Origin: Candidatus Auribacterota bacterium
Lineage (GTDB): Bacteria > Auribacterota > Ancaeobacteria > Ancaeobacterales > Ancaeobacteraceae
Direction of reading: 5' to 3'
Length of the DNA: 42,180 bases
NCBI GenBank assembly: GCA_022711655.1
Contig: JAKLEM010000015.1
Span: forward strand, 1-42,180
How positions within the stretch are numbered: position 1 is the first letter of the stretch; each line of letters begins with the position of its first letter. The notes beneath the pieces were generated by a model. That model did not search any database and had not been told where the DNA came from. It saw only the letters and a program-made list of their open reading frames with translations. The position numbers and the translations under genes are program-made. This document shows positions 9,001-17,625 of this stretch, one piece after another.

Positions 9001-9099
9001 GGGGAGGCGCGTAAAGGTCACGCCGCCGAAGAGGAGGACGGCCACGAAGACCATAGACATCGAAACGGGCCGCTTGATGGCGAATTGCGGTAGATTCAT
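6058..9099 (-). CDS. RND-family efflux transporter, second of a tandem pair
   Basis: Inner-membrane RND pump, 1013 residues, normal for the AcrB/HAE1-like group. It starts MNLPQFAIKRPVSMSMVF with the first membrane helix, then a long periplasmic porter domain, helices 2-6 around residues 335-540, a second porter domain, and helices 7-12. The TM4 signature reads GMLLDNSIVVLEN, keeping Asp404 but with Asn at the place of the second Asp of AcrB; the TM10 region reads GGIATSNSILL with no Lys. This is seen in several non-proteobacterial RND groups. Such pumps export drugs, lipids or metals by proton antiport; the substrate is not evident. It is the last gene of the cluster, 26 bases after the first pump. 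Confidence 0.93.
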   Translation of the reverse strand: MNLPQFAIKRPVSMSMVFVAVLLFGGVTFTRLPVELMPNISYKTISVIINARGGIPPTEVESMITLPVEEALSNVSNLEGLSSQSETNKCTVSLRFAAGTDMNFAALEVREKFSKVKNKLPKDIEKPVIAKYEESDMPIMILAITPTKDEYTPEEIRKIVEVKIKEKLARVPGVANVDLAGGREEKIIVDVDQSRLEAYKLPMDEVTNKIGLENISLLAGSVKDTQMETKIRTSGLFTSVKEVEDVAIKTTKAGSYLKLKDIAKVKQDYAEPQGYARINTKGAVSLYIQRESSGNTVSTAEGVSEILDKIKPTLPSNLRILEVSNQAVFILDAIHEVRKHLLTGFIIVFVVLIIFFRSLFSTIIISMAVPMAMMVTFTFMYATDITINVMTLSGLALSIGMLLDNSIVVLENIFKYRERGGDPTESAITGSNQVLMSIMSGTITTIIVFVPIQFMSEQIKMLYGGLAITVTFALISSLFVALTVVPLLASKMKHVHAPAETPNRYMRLMEKYYRKTRSFMLRYRYYALVTVFLVLAGSAMTTSKIPKELTGEAESDRFTIFVELPDGAKLELSDIVVKEVEKIAASIPEVKNVQSRIEGWSSKVYVSLKPEKERTKSVEDVTEELRPLVTKLGKGQDAFIYFSGGQESGGKEIILDIYGYDYDVLKKVAVKISQIMGKIEGLADTKIRMTEGRPEYRFIVDKNKAATLGLTVKEIADEIHAKVRGLRATAFRTEGREIEILCRLDEKFRKNKKDIERISVFNKAKEMIYVEQVTNFAPGLGPSEIYRNNKSRMIGVTANVTKISLATAMLRVREALKDFEFPKDYYYEFGGNYAKMQENQKQLILAFAMSILLIYMLLASLFESYVQPLIILAAIPYAMIGAIWFIHLMHQPITMGTLIGAMVLGGIATSNSILLIVMVNSLISQGYSLNKALLVAGESRTRPIIMTASCAMGGLLPMAIAKGGSSALWAPLACTVIGGIFTATPCTLLLVPGIYAMVEDIKKLGKKKKAAEE

Positions 9100-9125
9100 A
9101 CAGACCGATCTTTATCAGCGTACGG

Positions 9126-12100
9126 TTATTGTTTCCTGAACTTCTTTGACACCCTGTCTATCAATATCAGGATGGCCGGGATCACCAGCAGTGTCAATGG
9201 CGTCGAGATGAAGACGCCGCCGATGATAGCGCGCGCCATCGGCGACCGCAGCTCGGCGCCTTCGCCGAGGCCGAGCGCCAGGGGGATCATGCCGACGAGG
9301 TTCGACAGGGCGGTCATGACGATGGGGCGGAACCGGCGGCTCCCCGTGATGACCAGCGCGTCGTAGAGCGTTTCGCCTTCTTCGCGCAGGCCGTTGATGT
9401 AATCGATCAGGACGATGCCGTTGTTGACCACGATGCCGCCCAGGATGATCAGTCCGAAGAACGCCACGCCGGAGAGCGGCGTGTTAGTGATCCAGAGAGC
9501 CGCCACGACGCCGATAAGCGACAAGGGGATCGAGAACATGATAATGAACGGCTGGAACAGCGATTCGAACTGGCTCGCCATGATCATATAGATGAGCAGG
9601 ATGGACAGGATCAGCGCGAAGAGCAGGCTCTGGAACGACCGCGCGGTCTCTTCCTTGTCGCCGCCGATCTTGATGGCGTATTTGTCCTTGTCGGCGCTTG
9701 AGAGCGACTGGAATACGCTCGCGAGCACCCCTTCGACGTCCTTTTCCACCTCGGCGACGCCGCGCCCGTAGACGTTGATCAGGACGTTGAACGTCCGTTG
9801 CTGGTCCTGGCGGATGATCTCGCTCGGCCCCATGCCCATTTTGAGCTCGCATACGTCGTTGAGCGGCACGTCGAACCCCTGCGGCGTCCTGATGTAGATG
9901 TTCTTCTTAAGCGTCTCGATGTTCTTGCGGTCTTCTTCGCGCATGCGGACCATGATGTCGACCTCACGCCCCCCTTCCTTCAGCTTGGTTGCCACGGTCC
10001 CCTTGATTGAGAAGAGGGCCGCCTCTGCGACGCTCTTGACCGATAGGCCGTACGAGGCCGCCTTGTCTTTCTTGACGGTGATCCTCGTTTCGGGGGACGA
10101 CTTTGGGATCGTGTCCTTGATGCCGGTGATGCCATTTACCGTCGCGAGGCGCTCCTTCAGCGCCTCGGTGATCTCGGTCAGTTTCTTGAGATCGGGGCCT
10201 TTGACGTCGATCACGATATCTGCTCCCCCTGAGAATGCTGAACCGAATTCGCTTTCGTTGGTGATATAGGTGATCGTCAGGTCGCTTTCCTTGAACTTTA
10301 TCTTATCGATCTTCTCTTTCAGCTTCTCGACGAAATCGACGGTCGAGACCTTGATCCCCTTTTTCATATTGACCATTATCTGCCCCTGGTGGCTGCCGAG
10401 GGTCTCCAGCGTTGCGCCCGCGGACGATGATTTGCTCGAGCCGATGCGGACGCTGACGTCCTTGACTTCCGGCGCAGCGATGATCAGCTTTTCGACCTCG
10501 GAGACAACGCCGTTGGTGATCTCGAGCACGGTGCCTGTCTTCAGGTCGACCTTGATAGTGAATTTCCCTTCGTCGACCTTCGGCATCGCGACGATATCGA
10601 GCTTTGTCATCAGGAAAACGCTCACGATGAAGAGGGCAAAAATGGCGGTGAGCCCGGTGCCGGGAAACCTCAGGAAGCCACGAAGCGCAGCTTCATAGAT
10701 TTTCCGCGCCCGGATCATGATCCCGAACTCCGGCCTCTCGACGAACGGACGGTTGCCGATGCTGTAGAGGCGAGGGATGATGGTCAGCGCTATCGGCACC
10801 GATGCGAGCAGGACGAACACGACGACCAGAGACAGCTCTTTGAAGAGCTGTCCCGCGATGCCGATCACGAAGAGGATCGGCGCGAACACCGCCGCGTTCG
10901 CCAGCGTCGAGCTCAGTACCGGCATTCCCATCTCGACGCATCCCGCGATGGCGGACTCCTTCTGCCCCATGCCGCCCCCGCGTTTGACGAAGATGTTCTC
11001 TATCAGCACGACGCCGCTGTCCGTGATCATCCCGACGCCCATCGCCAGGCCGCCGAGGCTCATCATGTTGATCGTAATGCCGAAGAATTTCATCAGGGCG
11101 AAGGTCGCGAGGACAGAGGTCGGGATCATGAAGATGACGATCAGCGCGTTGGTGAAGCTCCGCAGGAAGAAGAGGAGCGTCAGGAAGGCGAGCAGACCGC
11201 CCTGCCAGGCGTTGTCTGCCAGGTCCTGGATCGAGTTCTCGATGAAGATCGATTGGTCGTAGACGATGTCTATAACGACCCCTTTGGGGATCAGCGGCTC
11301 GATGTTCTGCAGCTCTTTCTTTACGCCGCTTGCCGTCTTGATCGTGTTCTCCGACGTCTGTTTTTGGATCGAGACCGATATGTTCTCCTTGCCGTTATAG
11401 CGTGAATAACTGGTCACTTCCTTGAAGCCGTCCACGGTCGCGGCGACGTTATCAAGGGTGATGATCCTTTTCCGGAACTTCTCTTTGTCCTTGTCGGACT
11501 CGCCGCCGAGCTGTCCCCATCCGCCGGAGCTCTCTTCCTGCTGGCGCTTTTGCTGTTCTTTGAGGTCCTCGAGCGTGATGACGGTTTTGCCGATGTCGGT
11601 TATGTGCTCGAATTCGCCCATCGTCCGGATCAGGTATTCGTAGAATTTCTCCTTGGTCGAGCCGCCGGGGTAGTTGAGGTTGCTGTCCTTCAGCGACTGC
11701 ACGATGGAGAGGATGTCGCACCTGCTTGCCTTGAGCTGCGCCTGGTTGATGTCGATGTAGATCATCCGTTCCTTGCCGCCGCTCAAGCTCGCCGACGCGA
11801 CTCCCTTGACCTTTTCCAGCTTGTCTTTGAGTATGCGCTGGCAGAACTTCAGGAGATCCTCGGGCGAATAGTTGCCGGTAACGCTCAATACCATCATCGG
11901 CCGCTGGAACGGGTTGAACTTCAGCACGATTGGCTCGTCGGCCTCGCGGGGGAGCCGTTCCTTGACCAGGTCGATCTTCTCGCGCATGCCGAGCGACGCG
12001 AAATCGAGCTTGGTGTCCCAGGTGAACTCCACCATGATCACCGAGCTGCCTTCGCGCGAGATCGACCGTATGCTTTTTGCCCCTTTGACGGTGCTCACCG

Positions 12101-12308
12101 CCTCCTCGATCACCTTTGTCACCAGGTTTTCCACTTCTTCGGGGGCTGCGTTGGGGTAGTTGGTTATGACCGTTAACTGCGGGAACGATATCGGGGGGTA
12201 GAGTTCCTGAGGGATCATGGTGTAGCAGAGTCCGCCCAGGAGCACCAGCGCCAGGTAGGCCATCATCGTCGACACCGGTTTCTTTACGGCAAATTCTGAA
12301 ATGTTCAT
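9126..12308 (-). CDS. RND-family efflux transporter, first of a tandem pair
   Basis: RND pump of 1060 residues starting MNISEFAVKKPVSTMMAYLAL. Domain order is as in AcrB: helix 1, porter domain, helices 2-6, second porter domain, helices 7-12. TM4 reads VGMITDSGVVLIEN with Asp430 but Ser for the second Asp, and the TM10 region reads GGIVVNNGIVLIDY without Lys. A hydrophilic insertion of about 35 residues (around 250-283, rich in Gln, Glu, Lys and Gly) sits in the first periplasmic half. An AAAGGA ribosome site precedes the start, and a promoter lies at 12383-12411. Two different pumps in tandem recall MdtB-MdtC, which work as a mixed trimer, but this pair is only distantly alike. Confidence 0.93.
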   Translation of the reverse strand: MNISEFAVKKPVSTMMAYLALVLLGGLCYTMIPQELYPPISFPQLTVITNYPNAAPEEVENLVTKVIEEAVSTVKGAKSIRSISREGSSVIMVEFTWDTKLDFASLGMREKIDLVKERLPREADEPIVLKFNPFQRPMMVLSVTGNYSPEDLLKFCQRILKDKLEKVKGVASASLSGGKERMIYIDINQAQLKASRCDILSIVQSLKDSNLNYPGGSTKEKFYEYLIRTMGEFEHITDIGKTVITLEDLKEQQKRQQEESSGGWGQLGGESDKDKEKFRKRIITLDNVAATVDGFKEVTSYSRYNGKENISVSIQKQTSENTIKTASGVKKELQNIEPLIPKGVVIDIVYDQSIFIENSIQDLADNAWQGGLLAFLTLLFFLRSFTNALIVIFMIPTSVLATFALMKFFGITINMMSLGGLAMGVGMITDSGVVLIENIFVKRGGGMGQKESAIAGCVEMGMPVLSSTLANAAVFAPILFVIGIAGQLFKELSLVVVFVLLASVPIALTIIPRLYSIGNRPFVERPEFGIMIRARKIYEAALRGFLRFPGTGLTAIFALFIVSVFLMTKLDIVAMPKVDEGKFTIKVDLKTGTVLEITNGVVSEVEKLIIAAPEVKDVSVRIGSSKSSSAGATLETLGSHQGQIMVNMKKGIKVSTVDFVEKLKEKIDKIKFKESDLTITYITNESEFGSAFSGGADIVIDVKGPDLKKLTEITEALKERLATVNGITGIKDTIPKSSPETRITVKKDKAASYGLSVKSVAEAALFSIKGTVATKLKEGGREVDIMVRMREEDRKNIETLKKNIYIRTPQGFDVPLNDVCELKMGMGPSEIIRQDQQRTFNVLINVYGRGVAEVEKDVEGVLASVFQSLSSADKDKYAIKIGGDKEETARSFQSLLFALILSILLIYMIMASQFESLFQPFIIMFSIPLSLIGVVAALWITNTPLSGVAFFGLIILGGIVVNNGIVLIDYINGLREEGETLYDALVITGSRRFRPIVMTALSNLVGMIPLALGLGEGAELRSPMARAIIGGVFISTPLTLLVIPAILILIDRVSKKFRKQ

Positions 12309-12382
12309 GGCAGATCCTTTCTTGAAAAGATACGCGACAAATAACGCACGAACAGGGGATTAATCTCTTTTTCTTGAGTTGG

Positions 12383-12411
12383 AGTATACTACATTCCTGC
12401 GCAAAAATCAA
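12383..12411 (-). promoter_or_regulatory. sigma70-type promoter for the two RND genes
   Basis: Read on the - strand: TTGATT (12411-12406), a 17-base spacer, then TATACT (12388-12383). The expected start is near 12376, giving a leader of about 68 bases. The -35 box sits within the U-tract region of the terminator that closes the upstream membrane-fusion gene. Confidence 0.7.
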
Positions 12412-12450
12412 TCAAAAAGAAAATGCCGGGCCTGGTATCAGGCCCGGCAT
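12410..12450 (-). terminator. rho-independent terminator after the membrane-fusion gene
   Basis: A perfect 12-bp stem (12423-12434 with 12439-12450, GC-rich, 4-base loop). On the - strand it is followed by TTTTCTTTTTG (complement of 12413-12423). It lies between the membrane-fusion gene and the two pump genes. Confidence 0.88.
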
Positions 12451-12482
12451 CGGTCATCGGTTGGCTGCTCGCAAAAAAAAGA

Positions 12483-13703
12483 TTATTCCTGTATGTCGAC
12501 GACTTCCACCTTGGTTTCCGGCTTTGCGTCGCTTTTCGGCTCGATCACGACCATTTCGCCCGCCTCGATCCCTTCGTTGATCTGGGCGTTGTCGGTCGTG
12601 GCGTATCCGACGTCGACAGGGCGCTCCTCAAGCTTGTTCTCGGCGTTGACGATGAAGACATTATACCCTTTTTCGCCCTTGGCGAGGCAGTTGGTCGGTA
12701 TCACGATAGTATCGTCTTTGCTGAAGATGGTCATCTGCACGCGGGCGAACATACCCGGCAGGAGCAGCGACTCGGGGTTCGGCACTTTCGCCTTGACGGT
12801 CAGGGTCCGGCTTCCTTCGACGGTCGATGCGATGCCGAAGACCTTTCCTTCGAACTCCTTGTCAGGATAGGCGTCCACGGTCACCGTCACCGGGAGGTCC
12901 TGCTTTATCTTCTCCACGTCCTTTTCGATGATGCCCATTTCGACCAGCACATCGTTGATCTCGATCAGGCTGGCGACTTTGACGGAGCTGGTCACGTATT
13001 CGCCGGGCTCGATGTCCTTTGAGCCCAAAATGCCGTCGCGCGGGGCCATCAGGTACCCCTTTTCGAGCTCGGTGTTCGCCGATTCCAGCTCAATGCGCGC
13101 CGCATCGAGCTCCTGCTTGGCTTTTTCATATTCGATCTTGATCTCGTCGAGCTTCAGCTTCACGATCGCGTTGGCGCGGAAAAGCTGTTCGTGTATCTCA
13201 ACCTTCTTGCCGGCGGAGAGGATGTTGGTCTTTGCCGTCTCGAGCTTTGACTGCCTGAACTTTACCTTCAGTTCCGACTCGTCATGGTTCAGCTCCGCTA
13301 TCGTTTGGCCTTTCTTCACCAGGTCGCCTTCTTTGAAATTAAAGTCCTTGATGACCCCGGAAGCCTCGAACCGGAGGTTGATGGTGCTGGCCCCCCGTAT
13401 CGTGCCGATGGCGGGAAGGACGTCGACGTAGTTCTGCTTCGACGTCTTGTAGACCTTGACGCGGGGAAGCTCTTCTTCCTTCTTTTTGGCCTCTTTCTTC
13501 TCGCCGCCTGCGGTCTCGCCTTCGGCCGGCGCGCTTCCCTTCCCGGGCTCCTGCTGGCCTTCGCCCTGCTTTGGCGCCCCCTTGGCGTCTTTTTTCGGCG
13601 GCGAGAAAATGCCGGATTTATTGACGCCGATAAGGACGCCGATAAAGACGACGGCTATGCCGATGACTATGGGGATCTTGATGTTCTTCTTGGCCTGTTT
13701 CAT
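12483..13703 (-). CDS. periplasmic adaptor (membrane-fusion) protein of an RND system
   Basis: HlyD/AcrA-family adaptor of 406 residues that would join the RND pump to the outer-membrane channel. It has an N-terminal membrane anchor (IPIVIGIAVVFIGVLIGV, about residues 10-27), a charged low-complexity linker rich in Lys, Glu, Gly and Pro (about 35-75), a barrel-sandwich half motif (SGVIKDFNFKEGDLVKKGQTIAEL), an alpha-helical hairpin, the second lipoyl half (YLMAPRDGILGSKDIEPGEYV), a beta-barrel and a membrane-proximal domain. The gene lies between the channel and pump genes as expected. Its SD (AGGGGG on the - strand, near 13711-13716) is inside a region able to form competing hairpins. Confidence 0.9.
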   Translation of the reverse strand: MKQAKKNIKIPIVIGIAVVFIGVLIGVNKSGIFSPPKKDAKGAPKQGEGQQEPGKGSAPAEGETAGGEKKEAKKKEEELPRVKVYKTSKQNYVDVLPAIGTIRGASTINLRFEASGVIKDFNFKEGDLVKKGQTIAELNHDESELKVKFRQSKLETAKTNILSAGKKVEIHEQLFRANAIVKLKLDEIKIEYEKAKQELDAARIELESANTELEKGYLMAPRDGILGSKDIEPGEYVTSSVKVASLIEINDVLVEMGIIEKDVEKIKQDLPVTVTVDAYPDKEFEGKVFGIASTVEGSRTLTVKAKVPNPESLLLPGMFARVQMTIFSKDDTIVIPTNCLAKGEKGYNVFIVNAENKLEERPVDVGYATTDNAQINEGIEAGEMVVIEPKSDAKPETKVEVVDIQE

Positions 13704-13754
13704 AGAGAAAAACCCCCTAAAGTGGAAGCGGGGTTACTTGCATAACCCCGCTTC
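13704..13754 (-). promoter_or_regulatory. hairpin-forming leader of the adaptor gene
   Basis: In the 82-base spacer a perfect 12-bp inverted repeat (13725-13736 with 13743-13754, loop 6) lies just upstream of the adaptor ribosome site. There is no clean T run right behind it on the - strand, so a terminator is doubtful. The AACCCC at its proximal arm can also pair with the GGGGTT that overlaps the ribosome site, giving an alternative stem. Confidence 0.5.
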
Positions 13755-13785
13755 GTTGTTTATAAGTGTCTCAGCAGCCAAACAG

Positions 13786-16230
13786 CTATTGCTTCGAGCC
13801 GTTGTTGCCCTGGAACAGCTGTTTCACCATGTCGCGGGATACCAGATCCTCGGGGTTCGCCCTGAAAGGCTTCCGGTCATCGGAACTCTGGAACGGTGAA
13901 TCTGCAAGAGAGCTGTGGCTGACCGAATCGTGATCCCATGCCTGCCACCACTTTCTCTGAGAGCTGCGGGGGGCGGTCGCTTGGCCCTTGGACCACGGCA
14001 TCCACCACATATTTTTCGGCCTGACAACGCCGGTGGCAGTGTCTTTTTCCCACGTTTCCCACCACCGGTCCTTGACCTGCGATTGCGCTGTTTCGTCTTT
14101 TTCCCAAATCTCCCACCACTTTTCTTCCGGCTTGACCGACTGGCATATCTTCTCCGCGCGGGAAAGCTCGGCGGCGTAATTGCTGATCTTGCTCTTGTCG
14201 CTGACGAATCTCCGCTTGGAGATGTTCTGGTCGAGCAGTGTGGCCTCTTTCCTGCCGGTGACCGGGTCGAAATAGCCGCTCACGCCTATCGCCTTGTTGA
14301 TCTTGCAGATAGACGTGTAGTAATTGACGGACGCCTGGCCGAATCCGGCGCGGTATTCGTTGGACTTCACCTTGGTTCGCAGCAGGTCGGCGAGCGTCGC
14401 CTGGTTGAGGTCGTACTGCGACTTGGAGATTTTCGCTTCTTCCTCTCCGAGCCTGATCTTCGCGAGGTAGCCGTCGAGGTTCAGTGTGGCCTTTTTGAAG
14501 TCGAAATAGGCCTTCTTTACCTCGAAATCGAGCGCCTTGCGGCCCTTGTACATCTCGTCCAGCGCTTTGTGATAGGAGATCTGCGCCTGGGCGACGCCCA
14601 TGGTCGCGAAGTTGTCGAAGAGGCGCAACGTCGTGGTCGCGCTCTCGAACTGGTTGGAGGTGGTCTGGCCGGCCGACGGCGCCTTGTCTTGGTTGATGAA
14701 CGATTCTTCCAGGGTATGCGGGCCGATCGGGAGGCTTCCCTTGAGGCCGACGAAATATTCCTTCTGCATGTCGAGCTTCTGCGTGATCTCCTGCTCGGCC
14801 TTGAGCCCGTACGACCCCGTGAGGTCGACCTTGAGGCGGCCTTTGCTCTTCGCTATCTCGACGCCGTACTTGTTGAACTGTACCATCATTTCCTTGACGT
14901 AGAAGTCGCTGCGGTTCTGGTAGGCGAGCTTGATGCACTCCTCGAGGTCGATCTCCAGCGACTCGTAATCGGCCTTTGTCAGGCGCGGCGGGCCGGCGAT
15001 CTCGAACTCGGCTTCGTTCTCGAAGTTCATCAGCTGGGCGAGGGTCATCTTCGCGAGCTCGAGGTCGTTGCGCGCTCCCTGGAGCTGGAAGTTGATGTCG
15101 TCGTGCTGGGACTGTATGTTCAGCACGTCGACCTCCCGCGCCGTCCCGATCTTCTGTTGAGCGAGGATCGACTCGAGGTCCTTGGCAGCCTCTGCCTGCA
15201 GTTCCTCGAGGTCCGAGACGACGTTTTTCGCGTTCGCGAGAGCGAAGAAGGCCTGTTCGACCTCGAAGGTGTAATCGTCCTTCATCTTATCGTAGTTCTT
15301 CACTGCGACGGCGAGGTTTATCTGGCTCTGGCGCACCGTGTTGATTATTCGACCGCCCTGGTACAGAGGCTGCTGCAGTTCCGTCGCGAACTCCCTGCCG
15401 CGGAACTGGCCGGTCGGAGGCATGCCGCCGCCCGGCACGCGGCCTTCTATCTCTTCTTCCTTGATGCTGACGCTGGGGTAGAGGCCGCGCTTCGCCTCGG
15501 TCACCTTCATACGGGCGATGAGCACCTCTTCGAGGGATATCCTGGCAGGCTTGTGATTGGCCAGGGCTATCGTGACGCAGTCTTTGAGAGACAATGCGGT
15601 ATAATCGGCCTTCTTGTCAGGCTCGAGCGGGGCGGCCGGGATCTCTTCTTCGGGCGCGGTCATCGGCGCGCCGATGATCTGGGGCGGTATCTCGAGTATC
15701 CCCGGGGATACCGTTTGCGGCCCTTCGACGGTCACTTCCTCTGAGACGGCAGGTGCTTTCTTGCTTTCGGCGCGCTCTATGTAGCGCAGCGCCTTCTTAT
15801 TGTTCGGGTCGATCGCCAGCACCTTGTTCCATGCTTCGATCGCTTCATCGTATTTGCTGTCACGGTAGAACTTCTTGCCTTCGTTGAGCAGGGCTTCCAC
15901 ATCGTTTGCCGCCGCTTCGGGCGTTGCAGCGGGAGCGGAGGGCTCGGTGACCGCGGCCGCAGTATCGGATGTCTCGGCAGGGGCGGCTTGGGTTTCCTCG
16001 CTGGCTGCGGCGCTTGCGGGCGTATTCTCGGTCGCCGCCGTTGGCGTAGTATCCGCTGACTTGTCGTCAGCTGCTGCGGTGTCTTCGACAGCGTCTTTTG
16101 CCGCCTCTTCCGCACCGTAGATTTTCTCGTCCTGAGTTCCGGCGGTGACCGCCCGGTTGAAAACAAAACCGCATAACGCGAGGATAAAAGCCGCAGCCAC
16201 CACACCCGTACGTACATGCCCGAGCTTCAT
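13786..16230 (-). CDS. TolC-like outer-membrane efflux protein with TPR and C-terminal Trp-rich repeats
   Basis: An 814-residue outer-membrane factor, much longer than TolC (about 470). It starts with a signal peptide (hydrophobic 9-26), then an Ala/Thr/Glu-rich linker to about residue 108, one TPR-like unit (KFYRDSKYDEAIEAWNKVLAIDPNN), a second linker, and the OEP core from about 215 to 660 with the typical SLKDCVTIALANHKPARI start, ELQQPLYQGGRI, and the second half ending VNYYTSICKINKAIG. The last part carries four units of WWxxWxxD/G with a period of 18-19 residues, starting at Trp705 and ending near 770. It is the first gene of the efflux cluster. The SD AAAGGAGGAG is excellent. The Trp repeat is not part of known TolC proteins that I recall. 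Confidence 0.9.
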   Translation of the reverse strand: MKLGHVRTGVVAAAFILALCGFVFNRAVTAGTQDEKIYGAEEAAKDAVEDTAAADDKSADTTPTAATENTPASAAASEETQAAPAETSDTAAAVTEPSAPAATPEAAANDVEALLNEGKKFYRDSKYDEAIEAWNKVLAIDPNNKKALRYIERAESKKAPAVSEEVTVEGPQTVSPGILEIPPQIIGAPMTAPEEEIPAAPLEPDKKADYTALSLKDCVTIALANHKPARISLEEVLIARMKVTEAKRGLYPSVSIKEEEIEGRVPGGGMPPTGQFRGREFATELQQPLYQGGRIINTVRQSQINLAVAVKNYDKMKDDYTFEVEQAFFALANAKNVVSDLEELQAEAAKDLESILAQQKIGTAREVDVLNIQSQHDDINFQLQGARNDLELAKMTLAQLMNFENEAEFEIAGPPRLTKADYESLEIDLEECIKLAYQNRSDFYVKEMMVQFNKYGVEIAKSKGRLKVDLTGSYGLKAEQEITQKLDMQKEYFVGLKGSLPIGPHTLEESFINQDKAPSAGQTTSNQFESATTTLRLFDNFATMGVAQAQISYHKALDEMYKGRKALDFEVKKAYFDFKKATLNLDGYLAKIRLGEEEAKISKSQYDLNQATLADLLRTKVKSNEYRAGFGQASVNYYTSICKINKAIGVSGYFDPVTGRKEATLLDQNISKRRFVSDKSKISNYAAELSRAEKICQSVKPEEKWWEIWEKDETAQSQVKDRWWETWEKDTATGVVRPKNMWWMPWSKGQATAPRSSQRKWWQAWDHDSVSHSSLADSPFQSSDDRKPFRANPEDLVSRDMVKQLFQGNNGSKQ

Positions 16231-16296
16231 CTAAACTCCTCCTTTCAGGCTTTTCGAAAGTCTTTATCGAGGGATTTGCGCATGAATTTTTTGTTT

Positions 16297-16324
16297 ATCT
16301 TACAGGAGAGATACGATTTGTCAA
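16297..16324 (-). promoter_or_regulatory. sigma70-type promoter of the efflux cluster
   Basis: On the - strand: TTGACA (16324-16319), a 16-base spacer, TAAGAT (16302-16297). The start would be near 16290, giving a leader of about 60 bases before the outer-membrane factor gene. Confidence 0.75.
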
Positions 16325-16430
16325 TAATTATTTCCTCTGGAGAGGACGGTTTTCGCTCCTGCGGGAAACACCCGTTTTTTTGCCGCTTTTTCAGACAGAC
16401 TTTCCTCCGGCCCCGAAATTACGAAATCGC

Positions 16431-16458
16431 TTGACAAGGCCCGGGGAATGAATACAAT
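16431..16458 (+). promoter_or_regulatory. sigma70-type promoter of gap-pgk-tpiA-secG
   Basis: TTGACA at 16431-16436, a 16-base spacer and TACAAT at 16453-16458. The expected transcription start is near 16465, 68 bases before the gap start codon. Confidence 0.8.
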
Positions 16459-16520
16459 TACACACTCATGTCGTGAAAAACCGGGTTGAAAGAGAGAACA
16501 AGAACACACAATCCTAATAA

Positions 16521-17537
<1,017 letters not shown>

Positions 17538-17543
17538 CTATCG

Positions 17544-17605
17544 TAGAGCGTACGGCTGTACAGCGTACTGCGCGTTGCGCGGTGCGCTGTACGCTGTACG
17601 CAGGA
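17544..17605. repeat. palindromic spacer between gap and pgk
   Basis: An imperfect inverted repeat of about 20 bases per arm (17548-17568 with 17582-17601), built from repeated CTGTACG/CGTACAG units, surrounds a small GCGC-gtt-GCGC stem at 17570-17580. It has no T run, so it is unlikely to be a terminator; it may stabilise or process the transcript. Confidence 0.65.
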
Positions 17606-17625
17606 CGTTCAAGAAGGGAGCTGCC

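Noticed and set aside
17544..17605. Terminator between gap and pgk
   Set aside because: The palindrome has no T run, and pgk, tpiA and secG need the upstream promoter.
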